Shown here: piece by piece, positions 10,629-19,058 of the stretch
Position numbering within the stretch: the stretch's first letter is position 1
How the letters are laid out: the number at the start of each line of letters is the position of its first letter
Translations under genes and position numbers: made by a program
Notes under the pieces: generated by a model
What the model saw: only the letters and a program-made list of their open reading frames with translations
Told to the model about the DNA's origin: nothing
The model's database searches: none
From: Mesorhizobium sangaii
GTDB taxonomy: Bacteria; Pseudomonadota; Alphaproteobacteria; Rhizobiales; Rhizobiaceae
Length of the DNA: 64,000 bases
NCBI RefSeq assembly: GCF_014207355.1
Contig: NZ_JACHEF010000001.1
Span: forward strand, 1,805,704-1,869,703
Direction: 5' to 3'

Positions 10629-11528
10629 TCAGAAGGACGGCCGTTTCAATCCGGCCGCAAGGTAGGCTGAGGCTAACGTATTGGCCATCAGCATGGCAAT
10701 GGTCATCGGCCCGACACCACCGGGCACCGGCGTGATCGCGCCGGCGGCCTTCGCCGCTTCGGCATAAGCGACATCGCCGACGAGGCGCGACTTGCCCTCG
10801 CCCTTTTCCGGCGCCGGTATGCGGTTGATGCCGACATCGATGACGGTGGCGCCGGGCTTCACCCAATCACCTTTGACCATCTCCGGCCGGCCGACGGCCG
10901 CGACGAGAATATCGGCGGTACGGGCAAGCGCCGGCAAATCCCTGGTGCGGCTGTGGGCGATGGTGACGGTGCAGTTGGCGGCAAGCAGCAGGTTGGCCAT
11001 CGGCTTGCCGACGATGTTGGAGCGGCCGACGACGACCGCGTTGAGGCCGGACAGGTCCTTGCCGCGCACCCGCTCGATCAAAAGCATCGAGCCGGCCGGC
11101 GTGCAAGGCACGAAGGCGGTCTCGAGTTCGCCGGTGCCGAGCTTGCCGACATTGATGAAATGGAAGCCATCGACATCCTTTTCCGGCGCGATGGTCTGGA
11201 TGATCTTGCCGGCGTCGATATGGGCGGGCAGCGGAAGCTGCACCAGAATGCCGTTGATGGCCGGATCGGCGTTGAGGTCGCCGATGATCTTCAGCAATGC
11301 CGGCTCGGAGGTTTCGGCCGGCAGCGTGTGCTGGACGGAATGAAAGCCGCATTCCTTGGCGGTGCGCGACTTGGATGCGACATAGACCTGGCTGGCCGGA
11401 TCCTCGCCGACGATGACCACGGCAAGACCGGGCTTGGCCTTGCCTTTCGCGACAAGTTCGGCCGTCAGGCTCTTGACCGTCCGCACCACGTCTTCGGCGA
11501 CGCTCTTACCATCAATCACTTCGGCCAT
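10629..11528 (-). CDS. folD: Methylene-tetrahydrofolate dehydrogenase / methenyl-THF cyclohydrolase
   Basis: 299 residues, the normal bifunctional FolD length. It interconverts 5,10-methylene-THF, 5,10-methenyl-THF and 10-formyl-THF with NADP. Signatures are the catalytic [13 protein letters not shown] (Tyr-x3-Lys), GILVQLPLP, the NADP loop [16 protein letters not shown] and the closing [16 protein letters not shown]. It starts [14 protein letters not shown] at 11528. The GlxA-type regulator gene follows it. Within this window it is a folate partner of metH. Confidence 0.97.
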   Translation of the reverse strand: MAEVIDGKSVAEDVVRTVKSLTAELVAKGKAKPGLAVVIVGEDPASQVYVASKSRTAKECGFHSVQHTLPAETSEPALLKIIGDLNADPAINGILVQLPLPAHIDAGKIIQTIAPEKDVDGFHFINVGKLGTGELETAFVPCTPAGSMLLIERVRGKDLSGLNAVVVGRSNIVGKPMANLLLAANCTVTIAHSRTRDLPALARTADILVAAVGRPEMVKGDWVKPGATVIDVGINRIPAPEKGEGKSRLVGDVAYAEAAKAAGAITPVPGGVGPMTIAMLMANTLASAYLAAGLKRPSF

Positions 11529-11716
11529 GGACCACCCTCAACACCGTTCCGCCCAAGCGGACCGCATCCGAAACATGAATGCGGCACCCTGGATCCCTGT
11601 CTGACGCATGCCGCGAAACCACGCGCCCGGATCGAGCCCGGGAGCGTGCCTATGGCACTATGCAGCGCGGCATTTTCACGAAAATTCCAACACGCAATCC
11701 CGTCAAAGCGCCGTCC

Positions 11717-11747
11717 CATGCCGTTTACGCGAAACCGGCATGTTTTT
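11717..11747 (+). terminator. Orphan hairpin with T-tract on the plus strand
   Basis: CATGCCG (11717-11723) pairs perfectly with CGGCATG (11736-11742); inside, TTT and AAA extend the stem past a bulged C, and TTTTT follows at 11743-11747. This is the form of an intrinsic terminator reading rightward, but both flanking genes run leftward. It may end an antisense or small RNA from the folD/co-polymerase gap. Confidence 0.55.
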
Positions 11748-11774
11748 GTTCGGCAGCGCGACTTATTTTGTGGC

Positions 11775-14444
11775 TCAGAAGTAGCGGCGGCGCGCGCGGG
11801 TCTCGGTAAGTTCGCGGACCGCTTCGCGGAATTCGCGCAGGCTGGCGCGGATCTCGTCGATCGGCGCGTGCGGTTCGATATCCGCCCCGGCCCGCGGCGC
11901 CTCCACCGATGGCTCGTCAGGCTGAGGTGCCTGCTGCGGCGAGGCGGGCTGTTGCGGATAAGGCGCGGAAGCGGGCTGAGGCGGATAAGACATCTGCCCG
12001 GCATGGGGTATGGGCTGCGGATAGGGATAGCCCGGCTGCTGTGGCACCTGCCAGTGCTGCGCCTGCGGAAGGCCTATCGGCTGCCCATAGGGATACGCCT
12101 GCGGACCCGAATACGGTCGCTGCGGCACCATGTTGGGAGGCAATGGCGGCTGCGCCGTCGGTTGCGGATAGGGACCGTGGCCGCCGGGCCGGAAAGGCAG
12201 CGGCGGATAGGCTGCCGCGGCCGGCTGCAGAGGTGCAAAGGCCGTTGCCGGCTGGGAGTAGGCGGGGTGCGACAGATCTTCCGTTGGCTTCCCATCGGCA
12301 AAGGGCGAGACCCATTCACCGGTATCGATGGTGTCCGGGGACTGCTTGCGGGACATGGCCTTGCGTAGCTTCGATAGCAACGCACTGATGCGACCGGGAC
12401 CTTCGGTCGGCGTGATGTCAACCTGCTGAACAGGCGGGAGTGGTGCAGGCGGTGGCGGCGGCGGTGCAGGTGGTGGCGGGGCCGCCGGCTGCGGTGCCGG
12501 TGGTTTTGGTGGCGGTGCTGCCTGATATGCCTTGTCTTCGTAAGGCGTCCGGCGTTCGTCCATGCTGCGGTCGCGGCGCGAGCGCGATGTGGCGGTGTCA
12601 CGCAAGCTCTCATAGGCGCCACGCATGGCGCCGAGGCCAACGCCGGAGGCAAAGCCCAGCAACAGCCCGGCAAGCGCCACCACGACCCGCGATGGCCCGT
12701 TCGGCTCGAGCGGCGCGAACGCCTTCGAGATCACATTGATGTTGGCGGTGTTGATGTCCTTCTGTTCGCCGGTCTCCTTGGCGCGCAGCAGATACTGTTC
12801 ATAGACCGAACGCTTGGCGGCGGCCTCGCGCTCCAGTTCGCGCATCGACACCAGATCGCTGTTGACGTCGCCGCTGCGAACCTTCAGCTGCGCCAGACGA
12901 GAGGCGAGATCCTGTTCAAGCTGGACCGCGCGCTTGAGGTCGACCTGCAGCGACGAGCCGATGCGCCGCAGCTCCGCGGCGATGCGGTCGCGTGCACCGG
13001 CAAGCTGGGCATTGAGCGCCTGGAGTTCGGGGTGCCGCGGACCGAACCGGATGGCGGCGCGGTCGGCCTCCTGCTTGAGCGACGCATATTGCGAACGCAG
13101 ATCGCTCATCGTGTTGGAGTTGATCTCCTCTGGCAAGGTGCCGGTGAGAACCGAGTTGACGTCGACCGAACGCGCCGAAGCGGCCCTGGCGTTGAGTTCC
13201 AGCGTGCGGGCACGCGCAACCGACAGCTGCTCGTTGAGCTTCAGCATCTCGTCGTCGCTGATGAGGTGGCCCTGCGCGTCGACGAGGTCGTGCGTGGCCC
13301 TGAAATCCTCGACCTTGCGTTCGGCCGCCTCGACGCCCTTGCGCAATTCATCAAGCCTGGCGGTCAATTCGTCGGTGGCGCGGCCGGCGGTATCGGACTG
13401 GATCTGACCAAAGGTCTGCAGGAAGACATCCGTCATCGTGTTGGCGATGAGAGCTGATTTCTCGCCATTCTGCGTGGTGGCGCTGACGGTGATGACGAAG
13501 GTCTTGCCGCCGCGCTCGACCGACAGGCTTTCGCCCAGATTGCCGACCGTAAGCGCCCGGCGGCGGGTCTCGTCGACACCGCCCGGCCCGTCGTGGCGTG
13601 ACAGGACGGAGCGGATGAGCGACATGACGCTGAGGCCGCTGCTGCCCTGCCCATTGAATTCCGGGTCGTTGACGAGATTGAGCTTGTCGACGACCTTGTT
13701 CAGAACAGTGCCTGATGTCAGAACCCGGACCTGGTTTTCAACGATGGCCAGCGTGGCGTCGGAGGCGACGACCGACTGGGTGAGGTCGCGGTCGGTGAGC
13801 TTCAGGTCACGCGGATCGACGATCAGTTCTGTGGTGGCTTCGTATTTCTTCGGCGTCGACAGCGCGATGGCGATGCCGAGCCCGGCACCCAATATCGTCG
13901 TCGCCACGATCAGCAGCTTCGACTTGCCAACGCCGCGAACGACCTGCATCGGATCGATCAGCGGCTTCCATTGCTGGCTGTCCGCGCCGTCGTTGCGGGA
14001 CGCCCGCGCGTCGCCTGAATGGTAAGGTTCGGATGTTCGATCGGAGCGATAGGAGCCTCCGGTTTCAGCAGTCCGTGGCGTGGTTTGCGCATAGTCCGAT
14101 GATGCCGACCCGGTCGCAGAAAAATCGTCGGCGGATCGACTGCGTCCGGGCGCCACCCGCGCAGACGATGCAGGCTCATAGCCAGGCTGATATCCATCTG
14201 TTGCAACAGCATCCGACAGCTTCGGGTTCGACAGCGCTTCGCGCTGCGAAGGATTCGTCCGCGCTTCGCGCTGTGACCGGGCGAGACGATGGCGCGTGGC
14301 GGCATCCTCGCGCCATGACGGGTCCGCCCGGTCTCCGATCGAGACCAGGGATGCGTCGGGTTCGTCGTCGCCGCGCACAGCCTTGCCAAGCGCCAGCAGC
14401 GAACGCTCGCGCTTCCAGTCTTCACGGTTTTCCCTGTCGACCAT
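11775..14444 (-). CDS. Exopolysaccharide chain-length co-polymerase (Wzz/GumC/ExoP-like), no kinase domain
   Basis: About 889 residues from ATG 14444 (an in-frame ATG at 14489 would add 15). Unlike typical members, it begins with about 175 charged, Ser/Arg-rich cytoplasmic residues before the first membrane helix (LLIVATTILGAGLGIAIAL). A Wzz periplasmic domain follows (KYEATTELIVDP), then long coiled-coil helices and the second helix near residues 580-600 (VVVALAGLLLGFASGVG). The remaining tail of about 250 residues is Pro/Gln/Tyr-rich with PPPPAP and YPQP runs and ends in a charged helix. No Walker A or B sequence is present, so there is no tyrosine-kinase half. It would set polymer length or assist export in the inner membrane. 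It is divergent from the flippase gene. Confidence 0.88.
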   Translation of the reverse strand: MVDRENREDWKRERSLLALGKAVRGDDEPDASLVSIGDRADPSWREDAATRHRLARSQREARTNPSQREALSNPKLSDAVATDGYQPGYEPASSARVAPGRSRSADDFSATGSASSDYAQTTPRTAETGGSYRSDRTSEPYHSGDARASRNDGADSQQWKPLIDPMQVVRGVGKSKLLIVATTILGAGLGIAIALSTPKKYEATTELIVDPRDLKLTDRDLTQSVVASDATLAIVENQVRVLTSGTVLNKVVDKLNLVNDPEFNGQGSSGLSVMSLIRSVLSRHDGPGGVDETRRRALTVGNLGESLSVERGGKTFVITVSATTQNGEKSALIANTMTDVFLQTFGQIQSDTAGRATDELTARLDELRKGVEAAERKVEDFRATHDLVDAQGHLISDDEMLKLNEQLSVARARTLELNARAASARSVDVNSVLTGTLPEEINSNTMSDLRSQYASLKQEADRAAIRFGPRHPELQALNAQLAGARDRIAAELRRIGSSLQVDLKRAVQLEQDLASRLAQLKVRSGDVNSDLVSMRELEREAAAKRSVYEQYLLRAKETGEQKDINTANINVISKAFAPLEPNGPSRVVVALAGLLLGFASGVGLGAMRGAYESLRDTATSRSRRDRSMDERRTPYEDKAYQAAPPPKPPAPQPAAPPPPAPPPPPPAPLPPVQQVDITPTEGPGRISALLSKLRKAMSRKQSPDTIDTGEWVSPFADGKPTEDLSHPAYSQPATAFAPLQPAAAAYPPLPFRPGGHGPYPQPTAQPPLPPNMVPQRPYSGPQAYPYGQPIGLPQAQHWQVPQQPGYPYPQPIPHAGQMSYPPQPASAPYPQQPASPQQAPQPDEPSVEAPRAGADIEPHAPIDEIRASLREFREAVRELTETRARRRYF

Positions 14445-14642
14445 CGTCTGGAGCTTTACCCTTGGCGGCCTGCAAACGGCACTTGCCATTCGTTAAGCCA
14501 CGCTAAACAGGCATGGAAAACAAAAGGTTAATTTTCGCCCGCCGAAGCCGCGGTTTGTCCCTCCGCCAGCACCAATTTTTCAACACGCCCCTGGGCTCCA
14601 GAACGGCACGTTAAGTTTTCCGACCTAAGCTCTCCTGGAGAC

Positions 14643-15941
14643 ATGACGCAAGCCAGTGACATACCGCAAAGGCGGCCCACCCTCGCCCGGATCGGCACTT
14701 TTTTGGCCGAACGACGGGGGCTGCTGCGCGACTATTTCTCGGCGATCAGCGGCGCCGGCGGGCGACTGGTGTTTTCACTCGCCTATTTCATCGCGCTGGC
14801 CAACACGTTGTCGATTTCCGAGTTCGGCATGTTCGCCACCGCATCGGCGGCCGGCGTCATGCTATCGCGCATCCTCGCCTTCGGTTTCATCTCGGCGCTC
14901 TATCGCACAGCCACCATCCGCCCCAATCTGATCGGCACCTTCACCGCCGGCTTCCTGCTGCTCGGCCTGCTGTCGTTGCCGCTGCTCGCCGCAGCCTCGT
15001 TCGGCGTCTACCTGATCTTCTTCGCAGACACCGTGCCGCTGTCGGTGTTTGCGGCGATCGTCTTTGCCGAAGCGCTGTTGTGGCGGCCGGTGGAGGTGGC
15101 GCTGATCGTCAACAACGGCCTGGGCAAGTTCGGCCGCGCCGCGTTGCTGGCCATCCTGGCGACGGCGCTGCGGGCGCTCGGCGCGGTGCTGTTCATGTTC
15201 TGGGCGCAACACAGCGTCTGGATATGGTCATGGTTCTATATCGGCGCCAATGCCGCCTCGCTCCTGATTGCCTTCGGCTTCTTCTACCCTCGCCAGCGGT
15301 TGCGGTTGCGCATCGAGCTTTATCTCCGGCGACTGGCCGACTCCATCTACGTGGCCGGTGCCGAAGTGCTGTTCTACCTGCAGATGGAGTTCGACAAGCT
15401 GCTGGTCCTGGCGATCGGCGGGCCGCACCTGGCTGGTATCTACGCCATCATCATGCGGCTGGTCGACCTGACGGCCATTCCGATCCGCACCTTCTCGATG
15501 ATGCTGGTGCAGCGCATGATGCGCGCGCCGGACCTGCTGTCGCGGCTGGCGGTCAAGAGCGGCATCGAAGGCGGCGTGTTTGCGGTCTCGACGCTGGCGC
15601 TGCTGACGCTTGGCATCGTGCTGCATTTCTTCCCCAATGCGCTCGGCAAGAACGTCGCCGAGGCCGCCCCCCTGGTGGCGCTGGCGATCTGCGTCCCGGG
15701 ACTGCGCAATCTGGTCGAATACCAGGCCGAGCTGCTGTTCGCCCGCGGCCAGACGCTGGTGCGAGCGCTCAATCTTGGCCTGCTTGCCGGGCTGAAGGCG
15801 GTGCTGCTGACCTATGTGCTGACGACCATCCTCGACACACCGAACCTGGTGCTGTCGCTCAATGTCGTTTTCCTGCTTCTGTATCTCGCCTCGACGCTGC
15901 TCACCTATTCGGCGATGCGCAAGCCGGCAAAGCCGGTCTAG
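14643..15941 (+). CDS. Polysaccharide flippase, Wzx/MATE-like (oligosaccharide flippase family)
   Basis: 432 residues, mostly hydrophobic with about 12 predicted helices, for example LVFSLAYFIALANTLSI near the N-terminus and LVLSLNVVFLLLYLASTLLTY at the end. The pattern of paired helices and the cytosolic charged loops fit polysaccharide exporters that flip lipid-linked repeat units across the inner membrane. ATG 14643 directly follows ctcctggagac. It is divergent from the co-polymerase gene, sharing a 198-bp promoter region, and converges on a putative transferase gene across a dispersed palindrome. The exact substrate is unknown. Confidence 0.85.
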   Translation: MTQASDIPQRRPTLARIGTFLAERRGLLRDYFSAISGAGGRLVFSLAYFIALANTLSISEFGMFATASAAGVMLSRILAFGFISALYRTATIRPNLIGTFTAGFLLLGLLSLPLLAAASFGVYLIFFADTVPLSVFAAIVFAEALLWRPVEVALIVNNGLGKFGRAALLAILATALRALGAVLFMFWAQHSVWIWSWFYIGANAASLLIAFGFFYPRQRLRLRIELYLRRLADSIYVAGAEVLFYLQMEFDKLLVLAIGGPHLAGIYAIIMRLVDLTAIPIRTFSMMLVQRMMRAPDLLSRLAVKSGIEGGVFAVSTLALLTLGIVLHFFPNALGKNVAEAAPLVALAICVPGLRNLVEYQAELLFARGQTLVRALNLGLLAGLKAVLLTYVLTTILDTPNLVLSLNVVFLLLYLASTLLTYSAMRKPAKPV

Positions 15942-15955
15942 GACCCGCTTCGTTC

Positions 15956-16004
15956 AAGCATGATCTTTTCCGGAAACCGGGTCGCACTTTTCGGGATCAT
16001 GCTT
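15956..16004. repeat. Dispersed rhizobial palindromic repeat, copy 2
   Basis: Outer arms aagcatgatc and gatcatgctt with the internal ccggaaaccgg...cacttttcggg block. It fills the whole gap between the converging flippase and transferase genes and its last base touches the latter's stop codon. In this place it could form a hairpin and help end both transcripts. Confidence 0.82.
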
Positions 16005-16927
16005 TATTCAAGCCCGATCAGACGGCGGATGCGACCGATATCGGTGCCGATGAAAGACTGCATGCCGATCGCCACCTGCTCAGGCGCCATGGCGCCAACG
16101 AAGCGGCGGAACTCGTCGTCCGACAGCGCTTGCCCGGTCCAGTGGACGCGGCAGAACTCCTCCGAACCGTGGAAGTGGCCGGCCCCCTCCAGCAGATCGT
16201 CGACGTAGCGGCCGTAGATCATGCATTCGGAGAATTTGCGTGCCGAGCCGACGACCTCGACCCAGCCACGCGCATGAACTTTCTCGATCTCGCCGCACAT
16301 AGCCAGCACGGTGTCTCGCCGCCACGCGATCAGTGTCGAGATGTAGTCATGGACCGATGTCCGGGACGGGTCGATGCCAAGTGCCGCACCGGCGTTGCGC
16401 GACCAGATCCGATGCTCCTCATGACCTTCATCTGCCAGCACCCCGTCGCGGCGGAACAGCCGCGCCTTGCCGTCGCGCCAGAAGGCGCCGCAGTCGAAAG
16501 GTTTGAGGAAGGCGACGTCGGAATCGCAGAAAATCAGCACGTCTTCCCCGGCACGCGCTGATATCGCGATACGGCGCAATTGCTGCACGTGCCAGCCGCG
16601 CAGCGGCTGCGTCTTCAGGCTGAGCCAGACGCGCCTGCGAAACAGGCTGAGCGGATCGTCGAACGCGTGCAGCCAGCGCGGCAGCAAATCCCGCTCATCG
16701 ACGACGCTGCGGCGTCCGTTCTCCAACTGACGGAAGAGCTGGATATCGCGATGTTCGACCAGGATATAGTGGTGCGCCGCGCCTGAGACGTGGCGGTCGA
16801 GCGTTTCGCACAACAGCCGGCAACGCTCGAAATCGGGCGCATAGCTTGCCGTCACTATTGCCGCCGTCGGTATCTGCCGAAGCGAGCTTGGCTCGATAGC
16901 GGCGCCTGGGACGAACCGGCTGTTCAA
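16004..16927 (-). CDS. DUF6492-like putative glycosyltransferase
   Basis: 307 residues. The N-terminus TAAIVTASYAPDFERCRLL is a Rossmann-like strand-helix, and VLIFCDSDVAFLKPF carries a DSD metal motif as in GT-A transferases, so a nucleotide-sugar-dependent role is likely. The C-terminal half has conserved aromatic/His residues (GAGHFHGSEEFCRVHWTG). The start is inferred as TTG 16927: GGGAGA lies six bases upstream and TTGA overlaps the TGA of the upstream WecG-type gene, the usual sign of coupled translation. It is the last of three coupled leftward genes in the polysaccharide region. Family assignment is by resemblance, not search. Confidence 0.7.
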   Translation of the reverse strand: MNSRFVPGAAIEPSSLRQIPTAAIVTASYAPDFERCRLLCETLDRHVSGAAHHYILVEHRDIQLFRQLENGRRSVVDERDLLPRWLHAFDDPLSLFRRRVWLSLKTQPLRGWHVQQLRRIAISARAGEDVLIFCDSDVAFLKPFDCGAFWRDGKARLFRRDGVLADEGHEEHRIWSRNAGAALGIDPSRTSVHDYISTLIAWRRDTVLAMCGEIEKVHARGWVEVVGSARKFSECMIYGRYVDDLLEGAGHFHGSEEFCRVHWTGQALSDDEFRRFVGAMAPEQVAIGMQSFIGTDIGRIRRLIGLE

Positions 16928-17718
16928 TGGATGTCTCCCGCAACTTCCGAAGTACGCGAGAATTTCTGCCTGACGACGCGCAGCAGGAACAAGGGATTGC
17001 CGACCACGTAGCGGCGCCACAAGCGACCGGGTTCGACGGCCAACCGAAACAGCCATTCAAGCCGCAGCCGGCGCATCCACAAGGGCGCCCGCGGCACCGC
17101 GCCGCTCAGGAAATCGAGCAATGCGCCGACGGCGATCGGCAGCGTGCAGTGACGCGCGTCGATATGGCGTGCGATCCACAATTCCTGGCGCGGCACGCCC
17201 ATCGCGACGAGCAGCACATCCGGCCGCAATTGTTCGATCCGGTCGACTATTCCCGCCTCCTCGGCAGGCGAGAAATAGCCGTCATGGATGACCACGAAGC
17301 TGTGCTGCACGGCAAGTGCCGCAAGCTTGGCCGACGCCGCTTCGGCATTGACGCGGGTCGCGCCGAGCAGCCCCACCGTCAACGGCGTTATCGAGGCCTG
17401 CAGGAAGGCGGGGACGAAATCGGTGCCGTTGAGATTGTCCGGAAACGGCGCCCCATAAAGAAGTTTCGCCGCCAGATCGACGCCGATGCCGTCGGGCAGG
17501 ATGAGGAAATCATCGAGCGCCTCGGCAAAGGCCGGGTCGGTGGAGGCGAGGTTGGCGTTGTGGGCGTTGAGGAAACTGACCTTGGTGAAGCGCCGCTCGG
17601 CAATCAGGCGGTTCAGCAGGCTGACCGCATCGTTCCAGCGGATGGCGAGCACCGGGATACCGAGGATCGTCTTCAAGGTGTCGAGCCCTGACGGGGTGCG
17701 GGCGGCATGCATGTTCAT
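16924..17718 (-). CDS. WecG/TagA/CpsF family glycosyltransferase
   Basis: 264 residues. Family hallmarks are VSFLNAHNANLASTDP, LPDGIGVDLAAKLLYG, VGLLGA and MGVPRQELWI. Relatives add N-acetylmannosaminuronate or N-acetylmannosamine to lipid-linked sugars (GT26) on the cytoplasmic face of the membrane. ATG 17718 has AGGAGG seven bases upstream and overlaps the previous stop as ATGA. Its own stop overlaps the TTG of the next gene. It is the middle gene of the coupled cassette. Confidence 0.9.
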   Translation of the reverse strand: MNMHAARTPSGLDTLKTILGIPVLAIRWNDAVSLLNRLIAERRFTKVSFLNAHNANLASTDPAFAEALDDFLILPDGIGVDLAAKLLYGAPFPDNLNGTDFVPAFLQASITPLTVGLLGATRVNAEAASAKLAALAVQHSFVVIHDGYFSPAEEAGIVDRIEQLRPDVLLVAMGVPRQELWIARHIDARHCTLPIAVGALLDFLSGAVPRAPLWMRRLRLEWLFRLAVEPGRLWRRYVVGNPLFLLRVVRQKFSRTSEVAGDIH

Positions 17719-18887
17719 GCAAACGCCTCCTGCCTGACCGGCCCGAGCTTTTCGAGACCGAGCCGGATGGCGGCATCGAGCGCCTTGACCTGCGACCGAC
17801 GGAAAGCGCAGCCGTCGACGTCGTGGATGACGGCTGCCGCGGCCTCCAGGGCCCGGGCAAAATCGGCCGGATCGTCGGTAACGACGCAATTGGCCGGGCG
17901 ATGATCGATGCCGCGTAGCGAGCGGCTGGTGGCGACGGAGGGCAGACCGAGCTCGAAGGTCTCGATGGTCTTCAACTGGACGCCGCTGCCGGCGGTGCTG
18001 ATCAGCGGGATGACGGCAGCACTGCGCACGAAAGCCTGCGCATCCGGCACACGGCCGACGAATTCGACACCGGGATGCTTCGACGTGACGCCCGAAGGCA
18101 TGCTGCCGGCGATGCGGACGCGGAAACCGGGCCGCAGATGCGGCACCACCTTGCCCAGGAACCAGTCGAGGCCGATGCGGTTCGGCTGCCAGGTCCAGGT
18201 GCCGATCAGCGCCGCATCGCAGTCGATGCGGCGCAAAGCTTTCTCGGTCGGCGCCTGTGCGCCCGTCACCAAAGGCAGCACCGCCGAGCGGTCGTCGGAG
18301 GCGACACCGAGTGCCGCGCGGTCTTCCTCCGCCAGCGTGAAGATGAAGCGTGCGCGGCGGCAGAGACGCTCTTCCATGGTCTCGAGCAACCTCGCCTCGC
18401 GGCCAAACAGCAGGCGCTGGAAGAGGCTGCCGGCGGCAGCGGCATTCTCCCGCGCCGAAAGATGCTCGACATTGTGGGCGACGAAGATCGAGGGCCGGTC
18501 GGCGAACAGTTTTTCGAAGGCACCGGCGAACTGCACGGAATTCAGCACATAGCCGTCGAACGGACCGGCGCGTGCGACCGCGGCGAGAACGTCGCTGTCT
18601 GGTACTGCGCGCAACTTGACCGAGGCGAAGGTGAGGCCCGAGAGCAGCGCCTTGCCGACCCAGGCCAGCTTTTGTCGTGCAGAGGCACTGTCCGTGCGCA
18701 CATCGATCGCACCCAGCACCACGGTGTTTTCGGGATCGTCTGCGGGTTTTCCCGGCCAGGTGAAGCCGATGACGGTGACGCGCGCGCCAGCGCGCCGCAA
18801 AGCGGCGATGATTGCAGCGTTGGCGATCTCATAACCCGAGGCAAGGGCGCCGTCGGGCACGATCGATGTGGCGAACAGCAGATGCAT
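17715..18887 (-). CDS. Glycosyltransferase family 4-like
   Basis: 390 residues with the two-lobed GT-B plan. The N-terminal lobe starts LLFATSIVPDGALASGYEIANA and includes IFVAHNVEHLS. The C-terminal lobe has LIGTWTWQPNRIGLDWFL, VEFVGRVPDAQAFV and the donor-binding block TAGSGVQLKTIETFELGLPSVAT, whose Glu-x7-like spacing fits family 4. ATG 18887 begins MHLLFATS; AGGATAGGTGAG lies directly upstream. It is first gene of a three-gene cassette whose members overlap by four bases. Likely adds a sugar during repeat-unit assembly; donor and acceptor are unknown. Confidence 0.85.
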   Translation of the reverse strand: MHLLFATSIVPDGALASGYEIANAAIIAALRRAGARVTVIGFTWPGKPADDPENTVVLGAIDVRTDSASARQKLAWVGKALLSGLTFASVKLRAVPDSDVLAAVARAGPFDGYVLNSVQFAGAFEKLFADRPSIFVAHNVEHLSARENAAAAGSLFQRLLFGREARLLETMEERLCRRARFIFTLAEEDRAALGVASDDRSAVLPLVTGAQAPTEKALRRIDCDAALIGTWTWQPNRIGLDWFLGKVVPHLRPGFRVRIAGSMPSGVTSKHPGVEFVGRVPDAQAFVRSAAVIPLISTAGSGVQLKTIETFELGLPSVATSRSLRGIDHRPANCVVTDDPADFARALEAAAAVIHDVDGCAFRRSQVKALDAAIRLGLEKLGPVRQEAFA

Positions 18888-19058
18888 CTCACCTATCCTG
18901 TGGTGTAGCCGGTAGCAAAGTGCGGTGAACCCTTGATTAAGCGAGCACAATCAACGAGCGAATGCCGCTGCCTGGCAGGCTTCTCCGTACAAGGTGATTA
19001 ACGAAACCTTATCATCGTGGTGCTACCAGAACCCAACTCACCATTTGGCTGGACACGG

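Noticed and set aside
8302..10665. 787-codon open frame on the plus strand
   Set aside because: Antisense to the VWA and GlxA genes, with His/Arg/Asp-rich composition typical of the opposite strand of GC-rich genes; no domain and no start signal.
11775..12540. Tyrosine-kinase domain at the C-terminus of the co-polymerase
   Set aside because: No Walker A or B motif occurs; the sequence is Pro/Gln/Tyr-rich low complexity.
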